A stretch of 46,047 nucleotides of DNA, from positions 1-46,047 of the forward strand of contig CAYHCE010000022.1 in the NCBI GenBank assembly GCA_964355015.1. The letters are read 5' to 3'. This stretch comes from CAYHCE01 sp964355015 (GTDB lineage Bacteria > Cyanobacteriota > Cyanobacteriia > PCC-6307 > Cyanobiaceae). The notes under the pieces are model-generated. The model saw only the letters and a program-made list of their open reading frames with translations. It was not told the origin of the DNA and searched no databases. Positions 16,882 to 24,325 of this stretch are shown here, in pieces (position 1 is the stretch's first letter; every line of letters begins with the position of its first letter). The position numbers were made by a program, and so were the translations under genes.

Positions 16882-16891
16882 GACTCCCCCT
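16882..16891. repeat. Target-site duplication, right copy
   Basis: GACTCCCCCT, identical to 15606-15615, immediately outside the right inverted repeat. Confidence 0.9.
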
Positions 16892-16939
16892 GCTGATCGC
16901 CTGTGCCACCACAATCAGACTGCGTTGGCATCAGCAACC

Positions 16940-18008
16940 TTGCCACGACATGGGCAATCGGCCCAGTTCGATCATGTCGTCGGCATCGATACCCACCGCG
17001 ACTTCCAAGTTGCGGTCGCTCTTGCTCCGAATGGAGGAAGGCTCGGCGAGCTCACCTTTACGGCCACCAGCAAGGGCTACGAGGAGCTGGAGGCCTGGAC
17101 CGAGCAGTTATGGCGTCAGGCCGGTGTTCGCCATGGAGGGCACTGGTTCCTACGGGGCCGGGCTCTGCCGTGAGCTCCTTAATGCGGCCTACGACGTGAT
17201 CGAGTTGAACCGGCCTGATAGCTCCGCCCGCCGCCGCCAAGGCAAGGACGACCCAGTGGACGCCGAGGCGGCAGCCAGGGCGATTCTGGCCGGTACGGCT
17301 TCCATCGTCCCCAAGCGAGGCGGCGATCAGGTGGAGATGATCCGCCTGCTGAAAGTGGCCCAGGACTCCGCCATCGATGGGCGGACCAGGGCCCTGAACC
17401 AGGTGCGCTCATTGCTGGTGACTGCCCCCTTGGCGTTACGGGAGCGGCTCTCGGGCCTCAGCCGCAACGAGCTCATCACCACCTGCGCAAGCTTCCGCCC
17501 CGGTGAGCTGGTCGGTCCTCTGGCTGCCGCCAAACGGGCGTTGCGCAGTCTGGCCCGGCGTATCCAGGCTCTCGATGCCGAGCTCAAGGAGTTGATGGCC
17601 GATCTCGATGCTCTGACGCAGGAGGCCTGCCCCAGGTTGCGCCAGAGCTATGGCATCGGCATCCATGGAGCTGCAGTGCTGCTGACGGCTGCTGGCGACA
17701 ACCCAGAGCGCATTCGCTCGGAAGCGGCTTTCGCCGCCGTCTGGGGCGCCAGCCCCCTGCAAGCAAGTTCCGGCAACAGCCGGCATCACCGGCTGAATCG
17801 GGGCGGCAATCGCCAGGCCAACGCCACCCTGCATCGCATCGCTGTGGTGAGGCTGCGCTGGCATGAGCAGACCAAGGCCTACGCCGAACGGCGCAAAGCA
17901 GAAGGGCTCAGCAACAAGGACATCCTGCGCTGCCTCAAACGGTTCATCGCCAGGGAGGTGTTCCATCTGCTGATGGGCAAACAACCCCGCAGAACCACGG
18001 CCACATGA
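16940..18008 (+). pseudogene. IS110-family transposase with N-terminal frameshift
   Basis: The N-terminal RuvC-like domain reads FDHVVGIDTHRDFQVAVALA (catalytic D in GIDTH) in one frame from about TTG 16940. Near 17127 the frame changes and continues as FAMEGTGSYGAGLCRELL (catalytic E), KDDPVDAEAAARA (D-D pair), and the C-terminal domain ASSGNSRHHRLNRGGNRQAN with the serine of the SSG motif, ending at 18008. About 350 codons in total, normal for DEDD transposases. A loss of a base or two separates the halves, so it is presumed inactive. The ISAs1 element lies 58 bases upstream of the start. Confidence 0.87.
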
Positions 18009-18036
18009 GCGGCCCAATGATCAGCTGCCCAGGCTC

Positions 18037-18084
18037 CCATCCGATCACCCGACCGCCACCACAAGCGGTCGGGTGATCGGATGG
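18037..18084. repeat. 20-bp perfect hairpin downstream of IS110 transposase
   Basis: CCATCCGATCACCCGACCGC at 18037-18056 is followed after 8 bases (CACCACAA) by its exact reverse complement at 18065-18084. The stem is GC-rich and long, but no T-run follows on either strand, so it is not a standard Rho-independent terminator. It begins 28 bases after the transposase stop and may belong to the right end of the element. Confidence 0.85.
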
Positions 18085-18788
18085 ATCAGAGCCGGCCGCT
18101 ACGGCTCAGAACCGCAGCCAAAAAACCTCGCTCAGGGGCTTGACAATCTATAGGAGCATCGCTTGATGGTTTGGGCCTAGATTTTGACCGCGATCCATTC
18201 CTAGTCCAGACTTGAAACGGCGAGTTGGTCTGGGTCGCACCCCTTCGAGTGGTGTAACTCAGGCGGTCCTGTGACCATCCCTGGAGGGTCACAGGAACAG
18301 TCAAGGGATGACTGCCTGGAAGCTTACTGCGCAGCTCCATTGATTCATAATGACCCCTAAGAGTTTGCGGAAAAACCACCTCAGAAGGCGAGCTTTTCCC
18401 GGAGAACAGGGAGCCGCTGCGCTCCTGTTGACCTCGCATCACGACTGGGGCAATTGCACCATTTTCGCAGAGGTGGCTGGGTATTTCAGCGAACTCCTAA
18501 CGAATCATCCCCTCCGTCGAGCGGGTCATCTGAAAAGCCGGCAGGTTGCTCCAGTGACGTGAAATTCGCTGAAGCGCTTACAACCGACCGGATCTTTCTC
18601 TGATGCCGGCACCACCTCCCTTTTCAAGGCTCCGTCTGTTGGTGGACTCATCCGCCTTTTGACGAGAGCTTTGACAGTTATGCTGTAGCAACGAATTGAA
18701 CGCCTCCATCAAGCCCCAGCCCCCTTGGTGGAGAATGTGGTTGGGATAGAGATGCGACAGCTTTTCTGACAGGAGGGGGCCTGACAGA
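18085..18788. other. Non-coding stretch with element-end debris
   Basis: No gene is supported. A motif CTTGACAATCTATAGGAGCA at about 18140-18159 resembles right-end sequences of IS110-type elements, where a -35-like TTGACA is common; the element may end near 18165. Further on, a 10-bp stem (TCCTGTGACC at 18267-18276 with GGTCACAGGA at 18287-18296) occurs in DNA that looks like insertion-sequence ends but cannot be assigned. A consensus TTGACA at 18671 has no matching -10 box and no plus-strand gene after it. Confidence 0.4.
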
Positions 18789-19757
18789 TCAGGAGACTAA
18801 TGACGTATCAATTCCACAAGTATCTAGCAATCCTTGGGCATTAGTTAATGTATATGGTCCTCGCCCAATCTTGCGGAGTATTCGATACCAGGCCTCCTTT
18901 GGGCCGGTTGGGCTGATGAGCTGTCGGGCAAGGCCAAGCAGAAGTGAGCATTTCTCATTTTTTTCAAAAAGTTTAACTCTAGGAAGATCAGGAAGGGTCG
19001 ATGCATTCATATATGCCTTTCTATAGTCACCGGGCGTGGGCCAGGAGATTCGCTTATTAATTGAAGAAACAGCAATTTGTCTGTTCTTTTCGTTGTGAAC
19101 CATCATGAGCTTCCTCGAGCCAACTTGCCGATAAACCCATTCCCAATTCGATGCTAAGTGTTGATCCACCTTGGGGAGTGGCATCTCTCTCTTGTCATCA
19201 TCATGTTGAATAACGTTCAAACCATCTTGAGGAATCCTGCTTACTGGGAAACCAGCCAAGAACAACCTGGAATAAAGGTCGATTTCATCCCACCCCCAGC
19301 CTTGTATGTATGGGTTAAAGCCTCCGACCTGCTCGAGGCTCACTCTCTTACAAAGAAAAAATCCGTTACTGGTGTATAGGTCTGAGGGAAGGCTCCAGTC
19401 TTGAAGGGTGAGCCGATTACACATCAGATGCGCCTTCGTCTCTTCTAGATGCCTTAAGAGCCTCTCTGAGAAGCGCTGTGAAAGGATGATATCCGCATCG
19501 AGTTTCAGGATATAATCTCCCTCAGCTAGTGCGAAGGCAAGGTTGTAGGAGTGTGTCAGCCACCACTTGTTGCTTGGGTTTTCTACGCGGTGCAGCTTGA
19601 TGCGATCATCACAAGGAAACTGCTCACGACTGATAGGGATGGATGATCCATAGTCAATGATGATGTGCTCGCTGTGAAGATCAAGCTGCGATACCGCACG
19701 AGCACTTTCGATCAGATGCTCTGTGCGGTTCATTGCGACAGTGGCGATTGTGAGCAT
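18789..19757 (-). CDS. Glycosyltransferase family 2, galactosyltransferase-like
   Basis: A 322-residue GT-A enzyme. MLTIATVAMNRTEHLIESAR starts the fold, GDYILKLDADIILSQRF carries the D-x-D metal motif near residue 90, and GGFNPYIQGWGWDEIDLYSR near 145-165 is the GWGxE/D-D block of the galactosyltransferase C-terminal domain. The last 100 residues are divergent. Codon use and base composition are AT-richer than in the housekeeping genes, as in the two following genes. It lies 15 bases downstream of a methyltransferase gene and is the last gene of the exporter operon. Donor sugar not determined. Confidence 0.85.
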   Translation of the reverse strand: MLTIATVAMNRTEHLIESARAVSQLDLHSEHIIIDYGSSIPISREQFPCDDRIKLHRVENPSNKWWLTHSYNLAFALAEGDYILKLDADIILSQRFSERLLRHLEETKAHLMCNRLTLQDWSLPSDLYTSNGFFLCKRVSLEQVGGFNPYIQGWGWDEIDLYSRLFLAGFPVSRIPQDGLNVIQHDDDKREMPLPKVDQHLASNWEWVYRQVGSRKLMMVHNEKNRQIAVSSINKRISWPTPGDYRKAYMNASTLPDLPRVKLFEKNEKCSLLLGLARQLISPTGPKEAWYRILRKIGRGPYTLTNAQGLLDTCGIDTSLVS

Positions 19758-19772
19758 TGCGATGTAATAGAA

Positions 19773-20531
19773 TCAAGAGGTACTGCGAATTCGTTGCAAT
19801 ACTCGCCTATGTAAAGCTGAACCGAGAGCGGCTAAATTCATCCTTAGGGATTGGGCAATGGCTGATTTAAGCCCTCGCTTTCCTTCTAAGAGCGCTTTCT
19901 GATCCTCAAATGCACTTACCCAGCCCGCAAGAAGCTGTGGATGAACATAAGGAAGGATTCGCGGTTCTCTCCCAGCCAATTCGGAGCTGCTCTTCGCTAT
20001 AAAAATATTCTGCTTATACCAGTATTCGGGGAAAGTGGCGTTCCATATTAGAGGCCTTAGGGAATCTTCGCAGACATATCCGCATTCATTGAAGCGCTCT
20101 TGCCAGTACGATGGCCATTGACAATTGATGTGCCCCTGACCGCCTTGATTAGGGCAAGCTGCCGAGAATAGAACTATATCAGCATGAGAACATAAAGACC
20201 TGACAAGGCATTTGGATGACTCACTGGGTAGATGTTCAGCCACTTCTAAGCAAAGTACTAGATCATATCTTCGCCTAAGATTCCATTCATTTCGTAGGTC
20301 AATGAGCTGAAAAAATGATCGATCTATAGCAAAGTATCTACTATCTATTCCGATTCCATCAATTCCAAAAATATGGTTAACATCGCAGTTCGCAAACTCA
20401 TTTAGCCATTCACCCGTTCCGCAGCCTACATCAAGTACAGAAGAAGTCTCGTATCTTCTGACAATGTGCTTGACTATGGCTTGAGGCGCCTTTGATGTAT
20501 GCAGGTTGAAAGAATGATCGTAGTTAATCAT
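19773..20531 (-). CDS. Class I SAM-dependent methyltransferase
   Basis: A 252-residue protein from ATG at 20531 (MINYDHSFNLHTSKAPQAIV); a TTG four codons upstream is possible but the ATG overlaps the preceding stop neatly (ATGATTAA, 8 bases). SSVLDVGCGTGEWLNEFANC is a strong SAM-binding motif I, and YDLVLCLEVAEHLPSES is the motif II/III region. AT-rich, like its neighbours. Its place between a TylF-type methyltransferase and a glycosyltransferase, downstream of an O-antigen exporter, suggests glycan or terminal-sugar methylation, but the acceptor is inferred. Confidence 0.85.
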   Translation of the reverse strand: MINYDHSFNLHTSKAPQAIVKHIVRRYETSSVLDVGCGTGEWLNEFANCDVNHIFGIDGIGIDSRYFAIDRSFFQLIDLRNEWNLRRRYDLVLCLEVAEHLPSESSKCLVRSLCSHADIVLFSAACPNQGGQGHINCQWPSYWQERFNECGYVCEDSLRPLIWNATFPEYWYKQNIFIAKSSSELAGREPRILPYVHPQLLAGWVSAFEDQKALLEGKRGLKSAIAQSLRMNLAALGSALHRRVLQRIRSTS

Positions 20532-21219
20532 GCCTCTTGACAAGGTAGCAGATTTGATTGTGCTGCATTATACGCTCTAGTCTTGAGTACTTGCTTAGAT
20601 AGTCGTGCAGAGCCTTAGAGCAACCATCCCAAGTGTAGTAGTCGTCAAGTACGATGATCCCGTTGACGATAACCTTAGGAAAGAGGTATTCTAAACATGT
20701 CATTGTAGAATCATACCAATCACAGTCTAGCCGAAGAAGTGCTATATTTTGGCTAGGCAGGCTAATTGGCAATGAATCCTCAAACCAGCCTTCAACAATA
20801 TGTATAGTGTTGGCACAGCTTAACGACATTGCGCGTTGAGCGTCAGACAGTTTGGCGGTGCAGTTGTTAAAATATCTATCTGATGTAACATCCATTTGCC
20901 ATTGGATGGCACCAACGCCATCAATCTCTTTGGCAGGAGGCAGGCCTGCAAAACTGTCGAATAAATAGTAGTCTCTTTTACTTCCGAGCACATCTGCGAT
21001 TCCTGCGATCATCCCACCCTTCCATGTTCCGCATTCTACTATTGCTCCCTCATGACTTAAAACAGATAGAGCGAGGCCAAGATTCGAAATATATTCTTGC
21101 CGGCCAATCATTGTGTAGTCCTTGTATCTTGAGTAGACTCTCTCGTGTCGGAATGCTTGACGTCCTTGTTTGGCAATTGCTTTTGCCGTATGCAGCAAGG
21201 CTTTAACATTAGAAAGCAT
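20524..21219 (-). CDS. TylF/MycF family O-methyltransferase
   Basis: A 231-residue protein of the macrocin O-methyltransferase (TylF/MycF) family. GAIVECGTWKGGMIAGIADV is SAM motif I (residues 59-78), DYYLFDSFAGLPPAKEIDG follows, and LLRLDCDWYDSTMTCLEYLF with GIIVLDDYYTWDGC supplies the D...D-D residues that bind the metal in these sugar O-methyltransferases. In O-antigen clusters such enzymes cap or decorate sugars. It begins 5 bases after wzt, so co-transcription with the exporter ATPase is almost certain. Base composition is low in GC, shared with the 3' half of wzt. Confidence 0.87.
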   Translation of the reverse strand: MLSNVKALLHTAKAIAKQGRQAFRHERVYSRYKDYTMIGRQEYISNLGLALSVLSHEGAIVECGTWKGGMIAGIADVLGSKRDYYLFDSFAGLPPAKEIDGVGAIQWQMDVTSDRYFNNCTAKLSDAQRAMSLSCANTIHIVEGWFEDSLPISLPSQNIALLRLDCDWYDSTMTCLEYLFPKVIVNGIIVLDDYYTWDGCSKALHDYLSKYSRLERIMQHNQICYLVKRHD

Positions 21220-21224
21220 TTTGC

Positions 21225-22544
21225 TTAAATGCCCTTAGAAATCCGAACGTCTGCCCTACAGGTCACAGAAATATTCCCGTGATTGGAGCTGTGGGCGAAC
21301 CCTTTCATGGTTAGCGGTGAACTCAGTATCTCTATGCTCAGCATCTCCTTGACCCAGTCAAGAGTGGCTGAGTTTGATGTTCCAATCCATGCGGATACTA
21401 GGTATATCCCAGGAATAAGAGGAGGAAGTCTAATTGTAGTTCTAATTTCGATCTCGCTTGGACTTGAGACATTAATTCGATTGGTAATTGCCTGCATTAG
21501 GGGTTGACCAAGGTGGTCGGCTATGTCAAATGCTATAAATGGGTATACTGATAATTCGGACTTAACCAAGATCCTGGAATCAATTGATAGCACTAGCTCA
21601 GGTTGCTCACTGCTCAGCTCGCACTTAATCAGCGTGAACGCAACGCTGGGCAGCATGTTCGATGATATGCTGCCTCGACTATCATAACTCCTTTCCCAGT
21701 AACTCTTGCGCTTAGACCTTAATCCACTTAGATAAGTATTAATACAGGAGTCTGTGTCCCCGCTTACTGTTTTCTTGCCGTCTTCCAGAACAATGCTCAG
21801 CGGGCAAAGCTCAGCGACTGATTTCATGTTATGGCTTACAAATATGACAGTTCGATTTTCGCTATTCGCCACATCCTCCATCTTCCCCAGGCACTTCTTC
21901 TGAAAGCTGGCATCCCCAACCGCCAGCACCTCATCCACCACCAGAATCTCCGGCTCCAGGTGTGCCGCCACCGCGAACGCCAGCCGCACGTACATGCCGC
22001 TGGAATAGCGCTTCACCGGGGTATCGAGGAATTTCTCAACCTCCGCAAAGGCCACGATCTCATCGAACTTGGCGCGGATTTCCCGCCGGGTCATCCCAAG
22101 GATCGCGCCGTTCAGGTCGATGTTCTCCCGGCCGGTGAGTTCCGGATGGAATCCCGTGCCCACCTCCAGCAGGCTGGCCACCCGTCCGCGGATTTCCACT
22201 CGGCCCGTTGTGGGTTCTGTGATGCGGCTGAGGATCTTCAGCAGCGTGCTCTTGCCGGCGCCGTTGCGCCCGATGATTCCCAGCCGTTCGCCCCGCCGCA
22301 CCTCGAAGCTCACATCCTTCAGCGCCCAGAACTCCTCCTCGGAGCCTTGCTTCTCGGTAGCGGCCTGGCGCCGTGCCCGCGCCAGCTGCCCCCCCAGCGT
22401 GAACGGATTCAGCCAGCGGCTGGCGGCCTTGCCCCGGCGCGCCATTGAGTCGCGCAGGGAGCGACACCGCTCCGGTTGCTCGTGGTGGAGGGCGTAGCGC
22501 TTGCCGAGCCCCTCCACACGGATCACCACATCGGAATCGGTCAC
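21225..22544 (-). CDS. wzt: O-antigen/polysaccharide ABC exporter ATPase (Wzt-like)
   Basis: A 439-residue protein with an ATPase domain (1-250) and a C-terminal carbohydrate-binding domain (about 280-439). GIIGRNGAGKSTLLKIL is Walker A (near 88-104), RYSSGMYVRLAFAVAAH the signature, EILVVDEVLAVGDASFQ Walker B and VIFVSHNMKSV the H-loop. The beta-rich tail (LSIDSRILVKSELSVYPFIA) is the Wzt-C type that recognises the finished, capped glycan. It should pair with the permease at 23270-24130 to export undecaprenyl-linked polysaccharide. Base composition changes sharply near 21880 (codon 220): the 5' part is GC-rich and host-like, the 3' part AT-rich. Its ATG overlaps a PIN gene stop by 4 bases. 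Confidence 0.92.
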   Translation of the reverse strand: MTDSDVVIRVEGLGKRYALHHEQPERCRSLRDSMARRGKAASRWLNPFTLGGQLARARRQAATEKQGSEEEFWALKDVSFEVRRGERLGIIGRNGAGKSTLLKILSRITEPTTGRVEIRGRVASLLEVGTGFHPELTGRENIDLNGAILGMTRREIRAKFDEIVAFAEVEKFLDTPVKRYSSGMYVRLAFAVAAHLEPEILVVDEVLAVGDASFQKKCLGKMEDVANSENRTVIFVSHNMKSVAELCPLSIVLEDGKKTVSGDTDSCINTYLSGLRSKRKSYWERSYDSRGSISSNMLPSVAFTLIKCELSSEQPELVLSIDSRILVKSELSVYPFIAFDIADHLGQPLMQAITNRINVSSPSEIEIRTTIRLPPLIPGIYLVSAWIGTSNSATLDWVKEMLSIEILSSPLTMKGFAHSSNHGNISVTCRADVRISKGI

Positions 22545-22957
22545 GGCAGCACGCTCTGGGCCAGCGTCAGCAGGCGGCGATCGGCGCTCAGCAGACGGGC
22601 CACGTGCCGTCGAGCCAGCACCAGGTAAAGGCAGTCATAGAAAGGGTGGTCGAGGTGAGCCGCCAGGGCCAGGGCCTCCTCCTGAAGGGTTCGGTCGGGT
22701 TCGATCACATCGACCAGCTGCCTGGCGGCTCGGAAGCGTTGAAGCATGTCTGGTCTCTCCAGTTGTCCGCTGCGTTGGAGCCGCCAGAGAGCGTTGGCCA
22801 CTTCCGTGAGCATCAGCTCCGGGGCGAGCACGAGATCGGCTTCGGCCACAGCCTCGCGATAGGGTTCGGCCGCCTCCAATCCCTCCAGAAGGCGGAGGGC
22901 GGCTGAGGCGTCGAGCACCAGCCGTTGCCCGCCGCTCGGCAGCGGGTCAACGGTCAC
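22541..22957 (-). CDS. PIN-domain toxin (VapC/FitB-like)
   Basis: A 138-residue PIN ribonuclease with all expected acids: LVLDASAALRLLEG (first D), VLAPELMLTEVANALWRLQR (conserved E), HPFYDCLYLVLARRHVARLL (third D) and SADRRLL (fourth). GTG at 22957 is taken as start, overlapping the antitoxin by 11 bases. Its stop overlaps the wzt start by 4 bases. Family members cleave RNA unless bound by the antitoxin. The pair sits between the two subunits of an ABC exporter, an unusual location. Confidence 0.85.
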   Translation of the reverse strand: MTVDPLPSGGQRLVLDASAALRLLEGLEAAEPYREAVAEADLVLAPELMLTEVANALWRLQRSGQLERPDMLQRFRAARQLVDVIEPDRTLQEEALALAAHLDHPFYDCLYLVLARRHVARLLSADRRLLTLAQSVLP

Positions 22958-23192
22958 GATCGACTCGGATCAGCTGCTCCGGTGTGGGCTGGAACGGCCG
23001 CCCGCACCCTGCCGCGGCGAGGGCCTCCAATCGTTCGAGGGCCGCCAGACGACGCTCGCGTGGGTTCCCCCCGCTGGCCTGCTCAAGATCGCAGAGGGCC
23101 TGCTGGCTCAGGCTTCGGTTGTGGCGCCGGGCACGCTGCTGCAGCAGCTGATGCAAGGGCTCGGGCATGTCGCGGATCTGCAGGGAGGACAT
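22947..23192 (-). CDS. FitA-type ribbon-helix-helix antitoxin
   Basis: An 81-residue protein: MSSLQIRDMPEPLHQLLQQR then RHNRSLSQQALCDLEQASGG. The short N-terminal strand followed by two helices is the FitA/VapB DNA-binding fold, and the charged C-terminus (PTPEQLIRVDRDR) would wrap the toxin. As in other pairs it should bind its own promoter. It begins 77 bases downstream of the wzm stop and has a purine-rich site (CAGGGAGGAC on the other strand reads TCCTCCC) nearby. A broken relative exists at 12497-12602. Confidence 0.82.
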   Translation of the reverse strand: MSSLQIRDMPEPLHQLLQQRARRHNRSLSQQALCDLEQASGGNPRERRLAALERLEALAAAGCGRPFQPTPEQLIRVDRDR

Positions 23193-23269
23193 GGCAGCCT
23201 CGGACGGACCCTGACTTTACCCAGACTTCATGCAGATTGCATGTGCATGACCCCAGGCGCACTGCTGGC

Positions 23270-24130
23270 TCAGATCACATCCGCGAAACTCTTCTCCGTG
23301 CGCCGGAACTGCCGCACCCCGGTGATCGCCAGCAGCGTCACGATCGCCATCGACAGCCAGAAGCCGGTGGGATCGATCGCCGAACTCCGGCCGATGATCG
23401 CCCAGCGGAAGCCTTCGATCACCCCCACCATCGGGTTGAGCGCATAGAGCAGCTGCCACTTGGCTGGCACGATCGCGCTGGAGAAGCCCACCGGGCTGAT
23501 GTAGAGCCCGAACTGCACCAGGAAAGGCACCACGAAGCGGAAATCGCGATACCTCACGTTCAGGCTGGCCAGCCACAGGCCCGCTCCCATCGAGGCCGCG
23601 AAGGTGACCGCGATCCAGAGCGGCAGCGTCAGCAGCCTCCAGCTGGGCCACCACTGGAACCACACCATCAACCCCGCCAGGATCACGAACGAGATCAGGA
23701 AATCCACGAAGCTGGTGATCACCGCCGCCGCCGGCACGATCAGCCGGGGGAAATACACTTTCGTGAGCAGATTGGCATTGGCCAGCAGGCTGTCCGAGCA
23801 GCTGCTCAGGGCCGAGGAGAAGAACTGCCAGGGCAGCATCGCCGCGAACACCAGGATCGCATAGGGCGCGTTGCCTTCGCTCGGCAGCTGGGCCAGCTTG
23901 CCGAAGATCACCGTGAACACCACCATGGTTAGGAAAGGCCGGATCAGGGCCCAGGCCACGCCGATGAAGGTCTGCTTGTAGCGCACGGCTATATCCCGCC
24001 AGGCCAGGATCAGGAACAGCTCGCGATAGCGCCACAGATCCTTAAAATACTGCTTCTCGATCCGGTTGGGCTCCAGCACCAGAAGTTGCCTGGAGGGATC
24101 TGGACCGCGCCGAATCACACTTGACCTCAT
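23270..24130 (-). CDS. wzm: O-antigen/polysaccharide ABC exporter permease (Wzm-like)
   Basis: A 286-residue ABC-2 type membrane protein. A cytoplasmic N-terminus (YFKDLWRYRELFLILAWRDI, then RYKQTFIGVAWALIRP, the typical Wzm/TagG start) is followed by about six hydrophobic segments, for example FLTMVVFTVIFGKLAQL, LIVPAAAVITSFVDFLISFV and FWLSMAIVTLLAITGV. NPMVGVIEGFRWAIIGR is the conserved loop before the last helix. Together with Wzt it would move a lipid-linked polysaccharide across the inner membrane. It is the first gene of the leftward exporter operon; an SGNH hydrolase gene diverges from it. Confidence 0.92.
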   Translation of the reverse strand: MRSSVIRRGPDPSRQLLVLEPNRIEKQYFKDLWRYRELFLILAWRDIAVRYKQTFIGVAWALIRPFLTMVVFTVIFGKLAQLPSEGNAPYAILVFAAMLPWQFFSSALSSCSDSLLANANLLTKVYFPRLIVPAAAVITSFVDFLISFVILAGLMVWFQWWPSWRLLTLPLWIAVTFAASMGAGLWLASLNVRYRDFRFVVPFLVQFGLYISPVGFSSAIVPAKWQLLYALNPMVGVIEGFRWAIIGRSSAIDPTGFWLSMAIVTLLAITGVRQFRRTEKSFADVI

Positions 24131-24325
24131 TCTGCTCTCATTGTCCAGAACTGCTGTTGTTGTTTCAAGCTACCTTTGGCCATCAACTGGTTGAGCACAG
24201 CTGGCCTGAACCCTTCGTGTGATGAACCTGCAACAAGCGGTTACGGCTCAACCCGTGGGCTCAATCAGCAGGGCGGGCAACCACGGGCTGACTGACCAGC
24301 AGAAACGAGAGGATGGCAGCACCGG

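Noticed and set aside
18086..18442. 118-codon minus-strand frame
   Set aside because: No recognisable motif and it spans DNA with hairpins and element-end character.
18671..18700. Consensus TTGACA as a plus-strand promoter
   Set aside because: No -10 box at suitable distance and no plus-strand gene downstream.
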